Below, piece after piece: positions 32,624 to 39,684 of a stretch of DNA of 39,684 nt. How positions within the stretch are numbered: the stretch's first letter is position 1; each line of letters begins with the position of its first letter. This DNA comes from JBBDIM01 sp040880405 (GTDB lineage Bacteria > Planctomycetota > Planctomycetia > Pirellulales > Pirellulaceae). The notes under the pieces are model-generated. The model saw only the letters and a list, made by a program, of their open reading frames with translations. It ran no database searches and was not told the origin of the DNA. Location: contig JBBDIM010000055.1 in the NCBI GenBank assembly GCA_040880405.1, forward strand, positions 1-39,684, read 5' to 3'. Made by a program: the position numbers and the translations under genes.

Positions 32624-34362
32624 ACCAATCCAACGACCCGAAACCTACGCGAGACGAACTACTCAGCCAACTTGCCGCTCGTGTGGTAACCGGTGAGCTG
32701 ACGCCGGCGGAACATCAACAACTTCAGAACCTCCTGCTCGAAAGCCCCGAGACCCGGCGAGAGTATCTGCTGTTGCTCGATATCGAGTACGGACTGCGGC
32801 AAATCTCCGCAGATCACGAGCAATCGGAAGATGGGGTGCCATTATCACGAGCCCCATTCCGGCAGAGTCCTGTCTCCCAGAGCGGTCCCTCCCAATCACC
32901 ATCGCTCTCGCCCGCTACTTCCAAAAACCGAAAGATCCGTCGGCTAGCGTTCGGCCTAGGAATCGCGCTTTCAATCGCCGGACTGATCGCCTTTGTCTCT
33001 TGGCCGAAAAGTCCTGGGCCTGCGGATCTTGCCATCGTCGATCCACCCTCGGGCGACGGTTCCCAGGTGGTCGAGGTTTTACCGGAGATGACGCTTGTCC
33101 AAACCGCCAGGGCTCGATTTTTTGGAGAGCCGAGCACGTTGTCCGTGGGGGACGTTCTCACTCTGAATCACGATTACGCCCTAGTCGAAGGATCGATTCA
33201 GCTCCGCTCCAGTCTCGGCGCGGAGATGATCATTCCCGCGCCGGCAGTCTTTTTAGTCCACTCGGCCGATCGGGTAGCGCTGAAGGTTGGCAGTTGCTCG
33301 GTTTACGCTCCGGACGGCGCTGAGGGGTTCCGGGTCATTACTCCTCAGGCGGAAGTCATCGACAAGGGGACTCGGTTCCGAGTTAAGGTCTCTGAGTCGG
33401 GCAGCTCGAATGTCGAGGTGATCGAAGGGGCGGCTGAGGTACTCTCATTGTCAGAGCCGCAGGCATCGCCAACAGCCGGAATGTTGTTGTCCGCTGGCGA
33501 GGGGCGAGTGATTGATTCGCAAGGCTCGATTCTGCCACGTGGGCTGGGGGAGATCGGCAAATTTTATCAGTCGAGCCTGCCAGATCGCGTCGTGAACTAT
33601 AGCGCTTCGGGACCTGATGAGGACGTCCCGGATCGACTGCTTAATGTCACGGTTCAGCGGGGCGGGCAAGTCCACAAGTACGATGTTGATGAGCTCATTG
33701 GGTTTGACTTGATCCATTTCAAGGCAGATTCCAATAGCTCCAACCTAACGACTCCGCTGAACGACCGCGATCCTCGGGATGGCGATGGTTCGCGAGATCG
33801 CGCGACCAGGCTCGATCGAGGAACCCTGCTCAGTGCCGGTATTTTGAATCCGGGGGGCTCGCGGGAGCCGCTAACTTCCGACCCCGACGCGACTCACAAG
33901 GATCCCGCCCAGCGAACCCCCGGTTTCGCGATCCGGTTTCAGCAGCCGATTGTCAATAGTAATGGTCCTGACATTGTGTTTTTCGATTTACAGGTGATTC
34001 ATCACCCCGAGTCGGGCGACGCCTTTCATGTCTCACCGATGCATTTCGCCACCGGCCTGAAAACGCATACCATCACGAAATATGATATTTCACTCGCCGA
34101 TTCAGCCGCCCTACGCCTGAGTGGATTCCGGCTGTATCGATTTACTTCCGCCATTAAGTCCCTTAAGCAACTGTCGACCGCCAGACATGACGGGGGTCAT
34201 CCTCATGCTGTACCGGCCAAGGTAATTGCCGTCGGGATCGACCTTTCCGATCTCGGCTATCCTCCAGGAGCCAAGGTTCAGGAGCTGTTCTTCCAAGATG
34301 TTTTGGACGACGGAAACCAGGTCGATCCGGTGTTCATCGGCGGCCTCCCTCCCATCTCCTAA
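32620..34362 (+). CDS. FecR-like anti-sigma/sensor protein with long C-terminal domain
   Basis: 580 residues. The N-terminal about 95 residues are cytoplasmic and helical (DELLSQLAARVVTGELTPAEHQQLQNLLLESPETRREYL in outline), suited to holding the sigma factor. One membrane segment is at about 107-127 (LAFGLGIALSIAGLIAFVSW). A FecR domain lies at about 150-285 (LTLNHDYALVEGSIQLRSSLGAEMIIPAPAVF in outline, TPQAEVIDKGTRFRVKV). The remaining about 290 residues are an exterior beta-rich domain of unknown kind with Asp-rich stretches and a C-terminal VIAVGIDLSDLGYPPGAKVQELFFQD in outline. GGAAGGGGG lies before the ATG. Anti-sigma activity is inferred from layout; the long tail is far beyond typical FecR length. 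Confidence 0.86.
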   Translation: MNQSNDPKPTRDELLSQLAARVVTGELTPAEHQQLQNLLLESPETRREYLLLLDIEYGLRQISADHEQSEDGVPLSRAPFRQSPVSQSGPSQSPSLSPATSKNRKIRRLAFGLGIALSIAGLIAFVSWPKSPGPADLAIVDPPSGDGSQVVEVLPEMTLVQTARARFFGEPSTLSVGDVLTLNHDYALVEGSIQLRSSLGAEMIIPAPAVFLVHSADRVALKVGSCSVYAPDGAEGFRVITPQAEVIDKGTRFRVKVSESGSSNVEVIEGAAEVLSLSEPQASPTAGMLLSAGEGRVIDSQGSILPRGLGEIGKFYQSSLPDRVVNYSASGPDEDVPDRLLNVTVQRGGQVHKYDVDELIGFDLIHFKADSNSSNLTTPLNDRDPRDGDGSRDRATRLDRGTLLSAGILNPGGSREPLTSDPDATHKDPAQRTPGFAIRFQQPIVNSNGPDIVFFDLQVIHHPESGDAFHVSPMHFATGLKTHTITKYDISLADSAALRLSGFRLYRFTSAIKSLKQLSTARHDGGHPHAVPAKVIAVGIDLSDLGYPPGAKVQELFFQDVLDDGNQVDPVFIGGLPPIS

Positions 34363-34484
34363 GAACCTCAAACCTAACCTCGCTCACAGGCCTGATTTCC
34401 TTGTGTAAGTTGTTCATTGTCGAGTTAAGTTAGGCGCATTAAAAACCTATCAAACGCCCCAATCGGGAAAGTAGACGGATCGTC

Positions 34485-37400
34485 ATGCAACGATATATTC
34501 CTCAACTTGTTACGCTTCTTAGTCTTGTCGCCACCTTGGTGGTGCCGCGAACCGTCTCCGCCGAGACAAACGAGGCGGCCCACTTTTTTGAGACCAAGGT
34601 ACGTCCTTTATTGGCGAAACATTGCTACGAATGCCATGGGCCCGAGGAGCAGAAGTCGGACCTGCGACTGGACCGCAAGGTCCATTTCGATCAGGGAGGA
34701 GCCGGGGGACCAGTCGTTGAGCCTGGCAAGCCAGATGAAAGCGTCCTAATTGAGGCGATCAAGTGGGAAGGTTATGAGATGCCTCCCAAGCAAAAGCTGC
34801 CGGATAACGAGATCGCGATTTTAGAAACCTGGGTCCGGCAAGGTGCCTTTTGGCCAGAAAACGAACAGGAGACTCGGGGAGAGCATGATGGCTTGTTTAC
34901 CGAGGAGGATCGTAATTGGTGGTCGTTTCAGCCGGTAACCCAGCCCGAAGTGCCGCCGGTTGCCCAAGGGGCCGTCGTTCACAATACGATCGACCATTTT
35001 ATCCTGGCAAAGCTGGAAGAGACCGGCATCGAGGCCGCGCCGGCGGCTGATCGGCGTCAGTTGATTCGGCGGGTTTACTTCGACATGCTGGGAGTGCCCC
35101 CCACTCCCGAAGAGGTCGAGCAGTTTCTCAGCGACGATTCCGAAAACGCGTACGACCACCTTGTCGATCGCGTCCTTGAGGACGCCCGTTACGGCGAACG
35201 TTGGGCCACTCATTGGCTCGATCTGGTTCGCTATGCCGACTCTGATGGTTACCGCCAAGACGCCTTCCGCCCCTTGGCCTATCGGTATCGTGATTACGTT
35301 ATTCGTTCGCTGAATGAGGACAAGTCGTATAAAAGGTTCCTGCAGGAACAACTAGCCGGAGACGAAATGTACCCGGAGGATCCAGAGGCCTTGGTTGCGA
35401 CCTCCTTCCTGCGCCACGGTGTGTACGAGTACAACAGCCGCGATGCCGAGGGGCAGCAGGTTCTCATTAACGATGAGCTGACCGACACGGTGGGGGACGT
35501 GTTCCTGGGAATGGGGATGGCCTGCGCCCGGTGTCATAACCACAAGTTCGATCCGATTCTACGCGATGACTACTACCGCCTACAGGCCTTTTTCGCACCG
35601 GTCGTGTGGCGTGACGATCATCCTTTGGCCACGCCGGAGGAACTCTCGCAGTACGAAGATGAGTTGGCTAAATGGGAGGCAAAGCACCAAGATTTGCTCG
35701 ATCAGATCGAGGAGATTGAATCCAAGGCCCGGGCCAAAATGTCGCACAAGGCGGTTGAAATGTTCATGCCGGCGGTTCGCGTCATGTATCGCAAACCGGC
35801 CGAGGAACGCACCTCGTATGAAGAGCAAATCGCTTATTTGGTAGAGCGGCAGGTCCAGGTTGAATATACCCGCCTTCAGAACGGCATTCCCAAAGAGGTC
35901 AAACCAAAGTGGGAAGAATTGAAAAAGGAGTTGCAGGCCTTTCTCAAGGATCGACCCAAGGCAATTCCGGTGGCGGATGTCGTGTTCGACGCCCCTGGTG
36001 AAGTTGCACCAACTCGCGTGCCGGGCGATCGACGAGAACGAGATATCCCGCCCGGTTTCCTGACCATTCTGGAGCCCGAGCCAGCCTCTCTTGATACCTC
36101 AGTGGTAAAACGTGAAAACACCTCGGGACGTCGGGCGAACCTGGCCCTTTGGCTATCACGAGACGATAACCCGCTGTCGACTCGAGTGATTGTAAACCGA
36201 ATTTGGCAATATCACTTTGGGACCGGGCTCTCGGCCAACGCAAGTGACTTCGGCCGGTTGGGGGAAGCTCCTTCACACCCCGAATTGTTGGACTGGTTGA
36301 CCTCACGATTCATCGAAAATGACTGGCGGCTCAAGCCGCTGCATCGGGATATTTTGCTTTCGGCCACCTACCGGCAATCATCATTGGTTGAGCCTTCAGC
36401 CGAGGCCCTCAAGGTCGATCCCAAGAATCGTTTGCTGTGGCGGTTTCCGGCCCGGCGGATGCAAGCCGAACAGCTTCGCGATGCGATGTTAGTCGCCAGC
36501 GGCGAATTAAATCCTAAGGATGGCGGGCCATCCGCCTCGTCCAACGCGACGGTTCGTTCGGTTTACACCAAGAAAATGCGAAACTCTCCCGATACCTTAT
36601 TGGATAGCTTCGACTCTCCCAGTGGTTTCAGTACCGTGGCCCAGCGAAACAGCACCACGACCGCAACCCAGTCACTCCTGATGATCAATGGCGACTGGAC
36701 CCTGAAACGGGCCGAAGCGATGGCCAAAGGGCTCGCTAAGGAATTCGGCAAGGATTACCCATCTCTGGTTCGCGCCGGTTACCAGCGATCCTTTGGTCGC
36801 GAGCCGACCGAGGCAGAGCTTTCTGCATCGGTCACGTTCCTGGAAGGGCAGCTCGAGTACAACCGCGAGCTTGCCAAACAGCGGCAGAGAGAAATTCCCT
36901 CCGAGGTCTTGGTGGACGAGCCGCAGATGCAGCAGTGGGGAACCGCGTTCAATATGACCGATAAAGACCCCAACCGATTCCTAGTGTTGGAGGACTCTGA
37001 CGGGCTGCCGTCTCACAACTTTACGATTGAAGCGATCGTGTTTCATCGGACCATGTTCAAAAATTCCTCGGTCCGGACTGTGGCGGCCCGTTGGAACGGT
37101 TCGCAGCAAACCCGGGGATGGAACCTGGGCGTCACGAGCGAGACCTCAAGCTATCGCCCGCGGAATTTGATCGTGCAACTCATCGGCGATGGACCCGATG
37201 GCAAATTGACCTATGAAGTGGTCCCCTCGAATATCCGCATTCCCTCGGATAAGCCGTACTATGTCGGGGCAGCGGTTGACTTCGACGCGCAGACGGTCAC
37301 GTTTTACGCCCGTGATATGTCGTACGACGAATCGGAACTGGAAACTGTCGTGGTCAAGCACAGCCTGACCGGCAATTGCCACGACGACAAAATTCGCTTC

Positions 37401-37724
37401 AGCATCGGCGGACGAGACCAAGCCCCCAGCCCGCACAACTGGGACGGCTTGTTGGACGATATCCGGCTGACGCGCGGAGTGATCCAAGAGGAAGGAAAGA
37501 TCCTTATCAACTCTGTCGCGGATTTGGTGACCGATCAGACCGTCGGAATGTGGCGGTTTGTCCGTTCGGCGGAGCGTGGACCGCTGGCGGAATTAAAACA
37601 TGAATCACACGACCTAGACTTAACCGGCCTGGAATCGCAGGGAGGGCTCAGCCCTGAACTGGTGACCTTGGCCGACTATTGCCACGTGCTGTTGAACTCC
37701 AGCGAGTTCCAGTTTGTGGATTAA
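34485..37724 (+). CDS. PSCyt1-DUF1549-DUF1553 exported protein with inserted LamG
   Basis: 1079 residues. Signal peptide about 1-26, PSCyt1 cytochrome domain with CYECH (47-51) and MPPK downstream, DUF1549 about 150-360 with CARCH (347-351), a coiled helical stretch about 390-470, then DUF1553. A LamG-like domain (about 815-1040; FTIEAIVFHRTMF, YVGAAVDFDAQTVTFYARDM, DGLLDDIRLTRG) sits between the helical repeat part of DUF1553 and its closing signature, LVTLADYCHVLLNSSEFQFVD in outline. The gene starts 123 bp after the FecR-like gene and is followed 36 bp later by the DUF1501 gene. It may act in electron transfer or glycan breakdown; this is a family-level guess. Paralogue of 26975-30094. Confidence 0.93.
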   Translation: MQRYIPQLVTLLSLVATLVVPRTVSAETNEAAHFFETKVRPLLAKHCYECHGPEEQKSDLRLDRKVHFDQGGAGGPVVEPGKPDESVLIEAIKWEGYEMPPKQKLPDNEIAILETWVRQGAFWPENEQETRGEHDGLFTEEDRNWWSFQPVTQPEVPPVAQGAVVHNTIDHFILAKLEETGIEAAPAADRRQLIRRVYFDMLGVPPTPEEVEQFLSDDSENAYDHLVDRVLEDARYGERWATHWLDLVRYADSDGYRQDAFRPLAYRYRDYVIRSLNEDKSYKRFLQEQLAGDEMYPEDPEALVATSFLRHGVYEYNSRDAEGQQVLINDELTDTVGDVFLGMGMACARCHNHKFDPILRDDYYRLQAFFAPVVWRDDHPLATPEELSQYEDELAKWEAKHQDLLDQIEEIESKARAKMSHKAVEMFMPAVRVMYRKPAEERTSYEEQIAYLVERQVQVEYTRLQNGIPKEVKPKWEELKKELQAFLKDRPKAIPVADVVFDAPGEVAPTRVPGDRRERDIPPGFLTILEPEPASLDTSVVKRENTSGRRANLALWLSRDDNPLSTRVIVNRIWQYHFGTGLSANASDFGRLGEAPSHPELLDWLTSRFIENDWRLKPLHRDILLSATYRQSSLVEPSAEALKVDPKNRLLWRFPARRMQAEQLRDAMLVASGELNPKDGGPSASSNATVRSVYTKKMRNSPDTLLDSFDSPSGFSTVAQRNSTTTATQSLLMINGDWTLKRAEAMAKGLAKEFGKDYPSLVRAGYQRSFGREPTEAELSASVTFLEGQLEYNRELAKQRQREIPSEVLVDEPQMQQWGTAFNMTDKDPNRFLVLEDSDGLPSHNFTIEAIVFHRTMFKNSSVRTVAARWNGSQQTRGWNLGVTSETSSYRPRNLIVQLIGDGPDGKLTYEVVPSNIRIPSDKPYYVGAAVDFDAQTVTFYARDMSYDESELETVVVKHSLTGNCHDDKIRFSIGGRDQAPSPHNWDGLLDDIRLTRGVIQEEGKILINSVADLVTDQTVGMWRFVRSAERGPLAELKHESHDLDLTGLESQGGLSPELVTLADYCHVLLNSSEFQFVD

Positions 37725-37760
37725 CTACGAATCAACTGCCTTCAACCCTTGAGTAGTCCC

Positions 37761-39197
37761 ATGCGTATTCCTGGTGTACCCCATATTGAAGTCCCCACTT
37801 CGCGGCGCGAGTTCCTGCGGAAATCGGGCGGCGGATTTGGTGCCCTGGCCCTTGCCTCGTTGCTGGGACAAGAGGCTGCCGCTGCGGTGGATGTCGATCC
37901 GCTATTGCCCAAGAAAACCAATTTCCCAAGCAAGGCCAAAAGTGTCATCTTCCTGTTCATGGAGGGTGGCCCCAGCCATATCGATCTGTTTGATCCCAAA
38001 CCGCTGCTCAACAAGCTGGATGGCCAAATGCTGCCGGACAGCTATGAGAAGGTGGTGTTGGCGATGGGGGAGCATCAGTCTCCCTTGATGGCCTCGCCTC
38101 GTAAATGGGCCCAACATGGCCAGAGCGGTTTGTGGGTCTCTGAGTGGTTCCCGGAAATCGCCACCTGCGCCGATGACCTGACCGTGATCCGCTCGTGCGT
38201 CTCGGATGGCATCAATCACTCCTCCGGTGTTTGCCAAATGAACACTGGGCATGTGATTGGCGGGCGGCCTTCGCTCGGTGCTTGGGCCACCTATGGCCTG
38301 GGAACCGAAAACCAAGACATGCCCGCTTTCGTGGTGCTAACCGATCGGAACGGCCAGGTGGTCAATGGTCCGCGAAACTGGGGCAGTGGCTTCATGCCGG
38401 CGGTCTATCAGGGTGTGGCGTTCAAATCGGGAGCGGAACCGATTCTAAATCTCAACCCACCAAGTCATATCACCGCCGAAAGGCAAAAGGCAAAGCTCGC
38501 CCTGCTCCATCAGTTGGACGTGCGGCACGCCGCCGAGCGGGAAGACAAGACGGAGCTTGAGGCGCGGATCAAGTCATACGAACTGGCCTTCCGCATGCAA
38601 TCGGCCGCTCCGCAAATCGTCGATCTGAACAGCGAGACCGAAGAGACCAAATCACTATACGGGCTGGACCAAAAGGAGACCAGCGTCTTTGGCCGCAACT
38701 GCCTGATGGCCCGGCGATTGGTCGAGAATGGGGTCCGCTTCGTCCAACTTTACAGTGGTGCCGGGAGCGGTTGGGATTCTCATAGTAACATCGAAGGGAA
38801 CCATGGCCGTTTGTGCAAAGAGGTCGATCGGCCGATCGCGGGCCTTTTGAAAGACCTAAAACGCCGCGGTTTATTGGACGAGACCTTGGTCGTTTGGGGT
38901 GGCGAGTTCGGCCGGACCCCGATGTCGGAGCAAGGCAACGGACGCGACCACAATCCAACCGGCTTTACTATGTGGATGGCTGGCGGCGGTATCCCCGGCG
39001 GCCGAGTCATCGGCTCGACCGACGATCTCGGGTTGCATGCGGTCGAAAACCGTTTGCATGTCCACGACATCCACGCCACCATCATGCGGGCAATGGGAAT
39101 CGACCACACCAAGATGATTTTCCGTCACAAGGGGCGACCGGAACGGATCGACTTAAATGAAGGGACCGCCGACCTCAAGGTGTTGGGGCTGGCGTAA
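37761..39197 (+). CDS. DUF1501 protein, Tat-exported
   Basis: 478 residues, a paralogue of the gene at 25519-26961. Twin-arginine signal TSRREFLRKSGGGFGALALASLL (residues about 13-35). Family marks: FLFMEGGPSHIDLFDPKP, GGRPSLGAWATYGLG, VVWGGEFGRTPMSEQGNGRDHNP in outline, MWMAGGGIPGG, and HDIHATIMRAMGIDH. Fold: alkaline phosphatase/sulfatase-like; activity unknown. ATG 37761 is chosen (an in-frame TTG at 37749 would add four residues); the ribosome binding site is weak. Last gene of the ECF sigma, FecR-like, DUF1553 run, so all four are likely under the sigma factor's control. Confidence 0.95.
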   Translation: MRIPGVPHIEVPTSRREFLRKSGGGFGALALASLLGQEAAAAVDVDPLLPKKTNFPSKAKSVIFLFMEGGPSHIDLFDPKPLLNKLDGQMLPDSYEKVVLAMGEHQSPLMASPRKWAQHGQSGLWVSEWFPEIATCADDLTVIRSCVSDGINHSSGVCQMNTGHVIGGRPSLGAWATYGLGTENQDMPAFVVLTDRNGQVVNGPRNWGSGFMPAVYQGVAFKSGAEPILNLNPPSHITAERQKAKLALLHQLDVRHAAEREDKTELEARIKSYELAFRMQSAAPQIVDLNSETEETKSLYGLDQKETSVFGRNCLMARRLVENGVRFVQLYSGAGSGWDSHSNIEGNHGRLCKEVDRPIAGLLKDLKRRGLLDETLVVWGGEFGRTPMSEQGNGRDHNPTGFTMWMAGGGIPGGRVIGSTDDLGLHAVENRLHVHDIHATIMRAMGIDHTKMIFRHKGRPERIDLNEGTADLKVLGLA

Positions 39198-39247
39198 ACC
39201 TGGTTGCGTTTGATGCGGCATTCGTGCGGGTCGCTGAAGTCGGTGCG

Positions 39248-39684
39248 TTAATTTGAGGACGCGGCGCATGGTGGTTGCTGCGCGGCGGCTGGTAGGGTCA
39301 ACACGAGGCAAGCGCCTGGTCCCTCGCAAGGTGCAAAATCGAGTTGGCCACCCAGCGATTTCGCCAAATCACGGGACAGCGCCAATCCCAAGCCCACGCC
39401 AGGAGCCGACCCCGCCGCTTGCTGGACACTCTTGGAAAACGGACGAAACAAGCGTCGCCGTTCGCGCGGATCGATTCCGGGACCATTGTCCTTAACTCGA
39501 AATGTGAATTTATCCGCCTGCCGCGTGACCCGGATTGCGAGTCGGTTTTCTTTCGCGTCGAGCGATCGGCCATACTTGCAGGCGTTATCGACGAGGTTGA
39601 AGAGGATCTGCTCCACCGCTTCAGGATCGGTGGTAAGTGAATCGTTGAGGCACGCCGGATCGATCTCGATGGCTAGGGTCATCC
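39248..39684 (-). CDS. Sensor histidine kinase, C-terminal part (cut by window end)
   Basis: The visible 145 codons form a HATPase_c domain: N box QILFNLVDNACKYG, G1 box VKDNGPGIDP, F box LFRPFSKS, and G2 box GVGLGLALSRDLAKSLGG. The sequence runs off the window at 39684, so the phosphoacceptor domain and any sensor lie outside. The last residues (PAAAQQPPCAASSN) are an unstructured tail. It converges with the DUF1501 gene; the 50-bp gap shows no clear terminator. Confidence 0.93.
   Translation of the reverse strand, partial: MTLAIEIDPACLNDSLTTDPEAVEQILFNLVDNACKYGRSLDAKENRLAIRVTRQADKFTFRVKDNGPGIDPRERRRLFRPFSKSVQQAAGSAPGVGLGLALSRDLAKSLGGQLDFAPCEGPGACLVLTLPAAAQQPPCAASSN

Overview
The gene content points to a member of the Planctomycetota, probably of the Pirellula/Rhodopirellula type. 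Evidence: two pairs of DUF1549/DUF1553 c-type cytochrome proteins with Tat-exported DUF1501 proteins, a Rhodopirellula/Verrucomicrobium-type ECF sigma factor with a FecR-like partner, a membrane Ser/Thr kinase with a repeat-rich sensor half, and many secreted proteins and lipoproteins of unknown function. No rRNA, tRNA, CRISPR array, prophage or complete transposon was recognised. A run of exactly 100 N (7215-7314) shows this is draft assembly.

Layout. 1-827 is a gene-free mosaic of palindromic repeats. 828-3371 (-) is a receptor-like Ser/Thr kinase. 3795-4526 (+) is ribonuclease III, with a long hairpin in its leader. 4527-5109 is a second repeat mosaic containing a nested, REP/BIME-like palindrome. 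5110-9817 holds housekeeping and orphan genes: an unknown protein, an O6-alkylguanine-DNA alkyltransferase, nucleoside diphosphate kinase, a third repeat cluster around the N gap, a short-chain dehydrogenase, a DUF309 protein, a secreted protein and a DUF971 protein. 9869-10774 (-) is a DUF4105 lipoprotein. 10957-14848 is a MocR-type regulator divergent from metE. 15675-18693 is an overlapping histidine kinase and NtrC-type regulator, followed by a candidate sigma-54 promoter, a Pro/Gln-rich lipoprotein and a parvulin foldase. 20944-23417 is a translationally coupled pair of M16 peptidase subunits that split the active site between them. 23587-24373 encodes a small secreted protein and a DUF202 membrane protein.

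The right third (24634-39197) is a Planctomycete exported-protein region. On the minus strand it has a cytochrome-type DUF1549/DUF1553 protein, a DUF1501 protein and a LamG-like secreted protein. On the plus strand, after a Tat-exported beta-propeller protein, comes ECF sigma, FecR-like protein, DUF1549/DUF1553 protein and DUF1501 protein. The window ends inside another histidine kinase.

The points most worth following are the candidate RNase III autoregulatory hairpin, the nested REP-like palindrome, the collapsed palindromic tandem array at the N gap, the candidate sigma-54 promoter next to an NtrC-type gene, and the different LamG positions in the two DUF1553 paralogues. No defence system or biosynthetic cluster was recognised.
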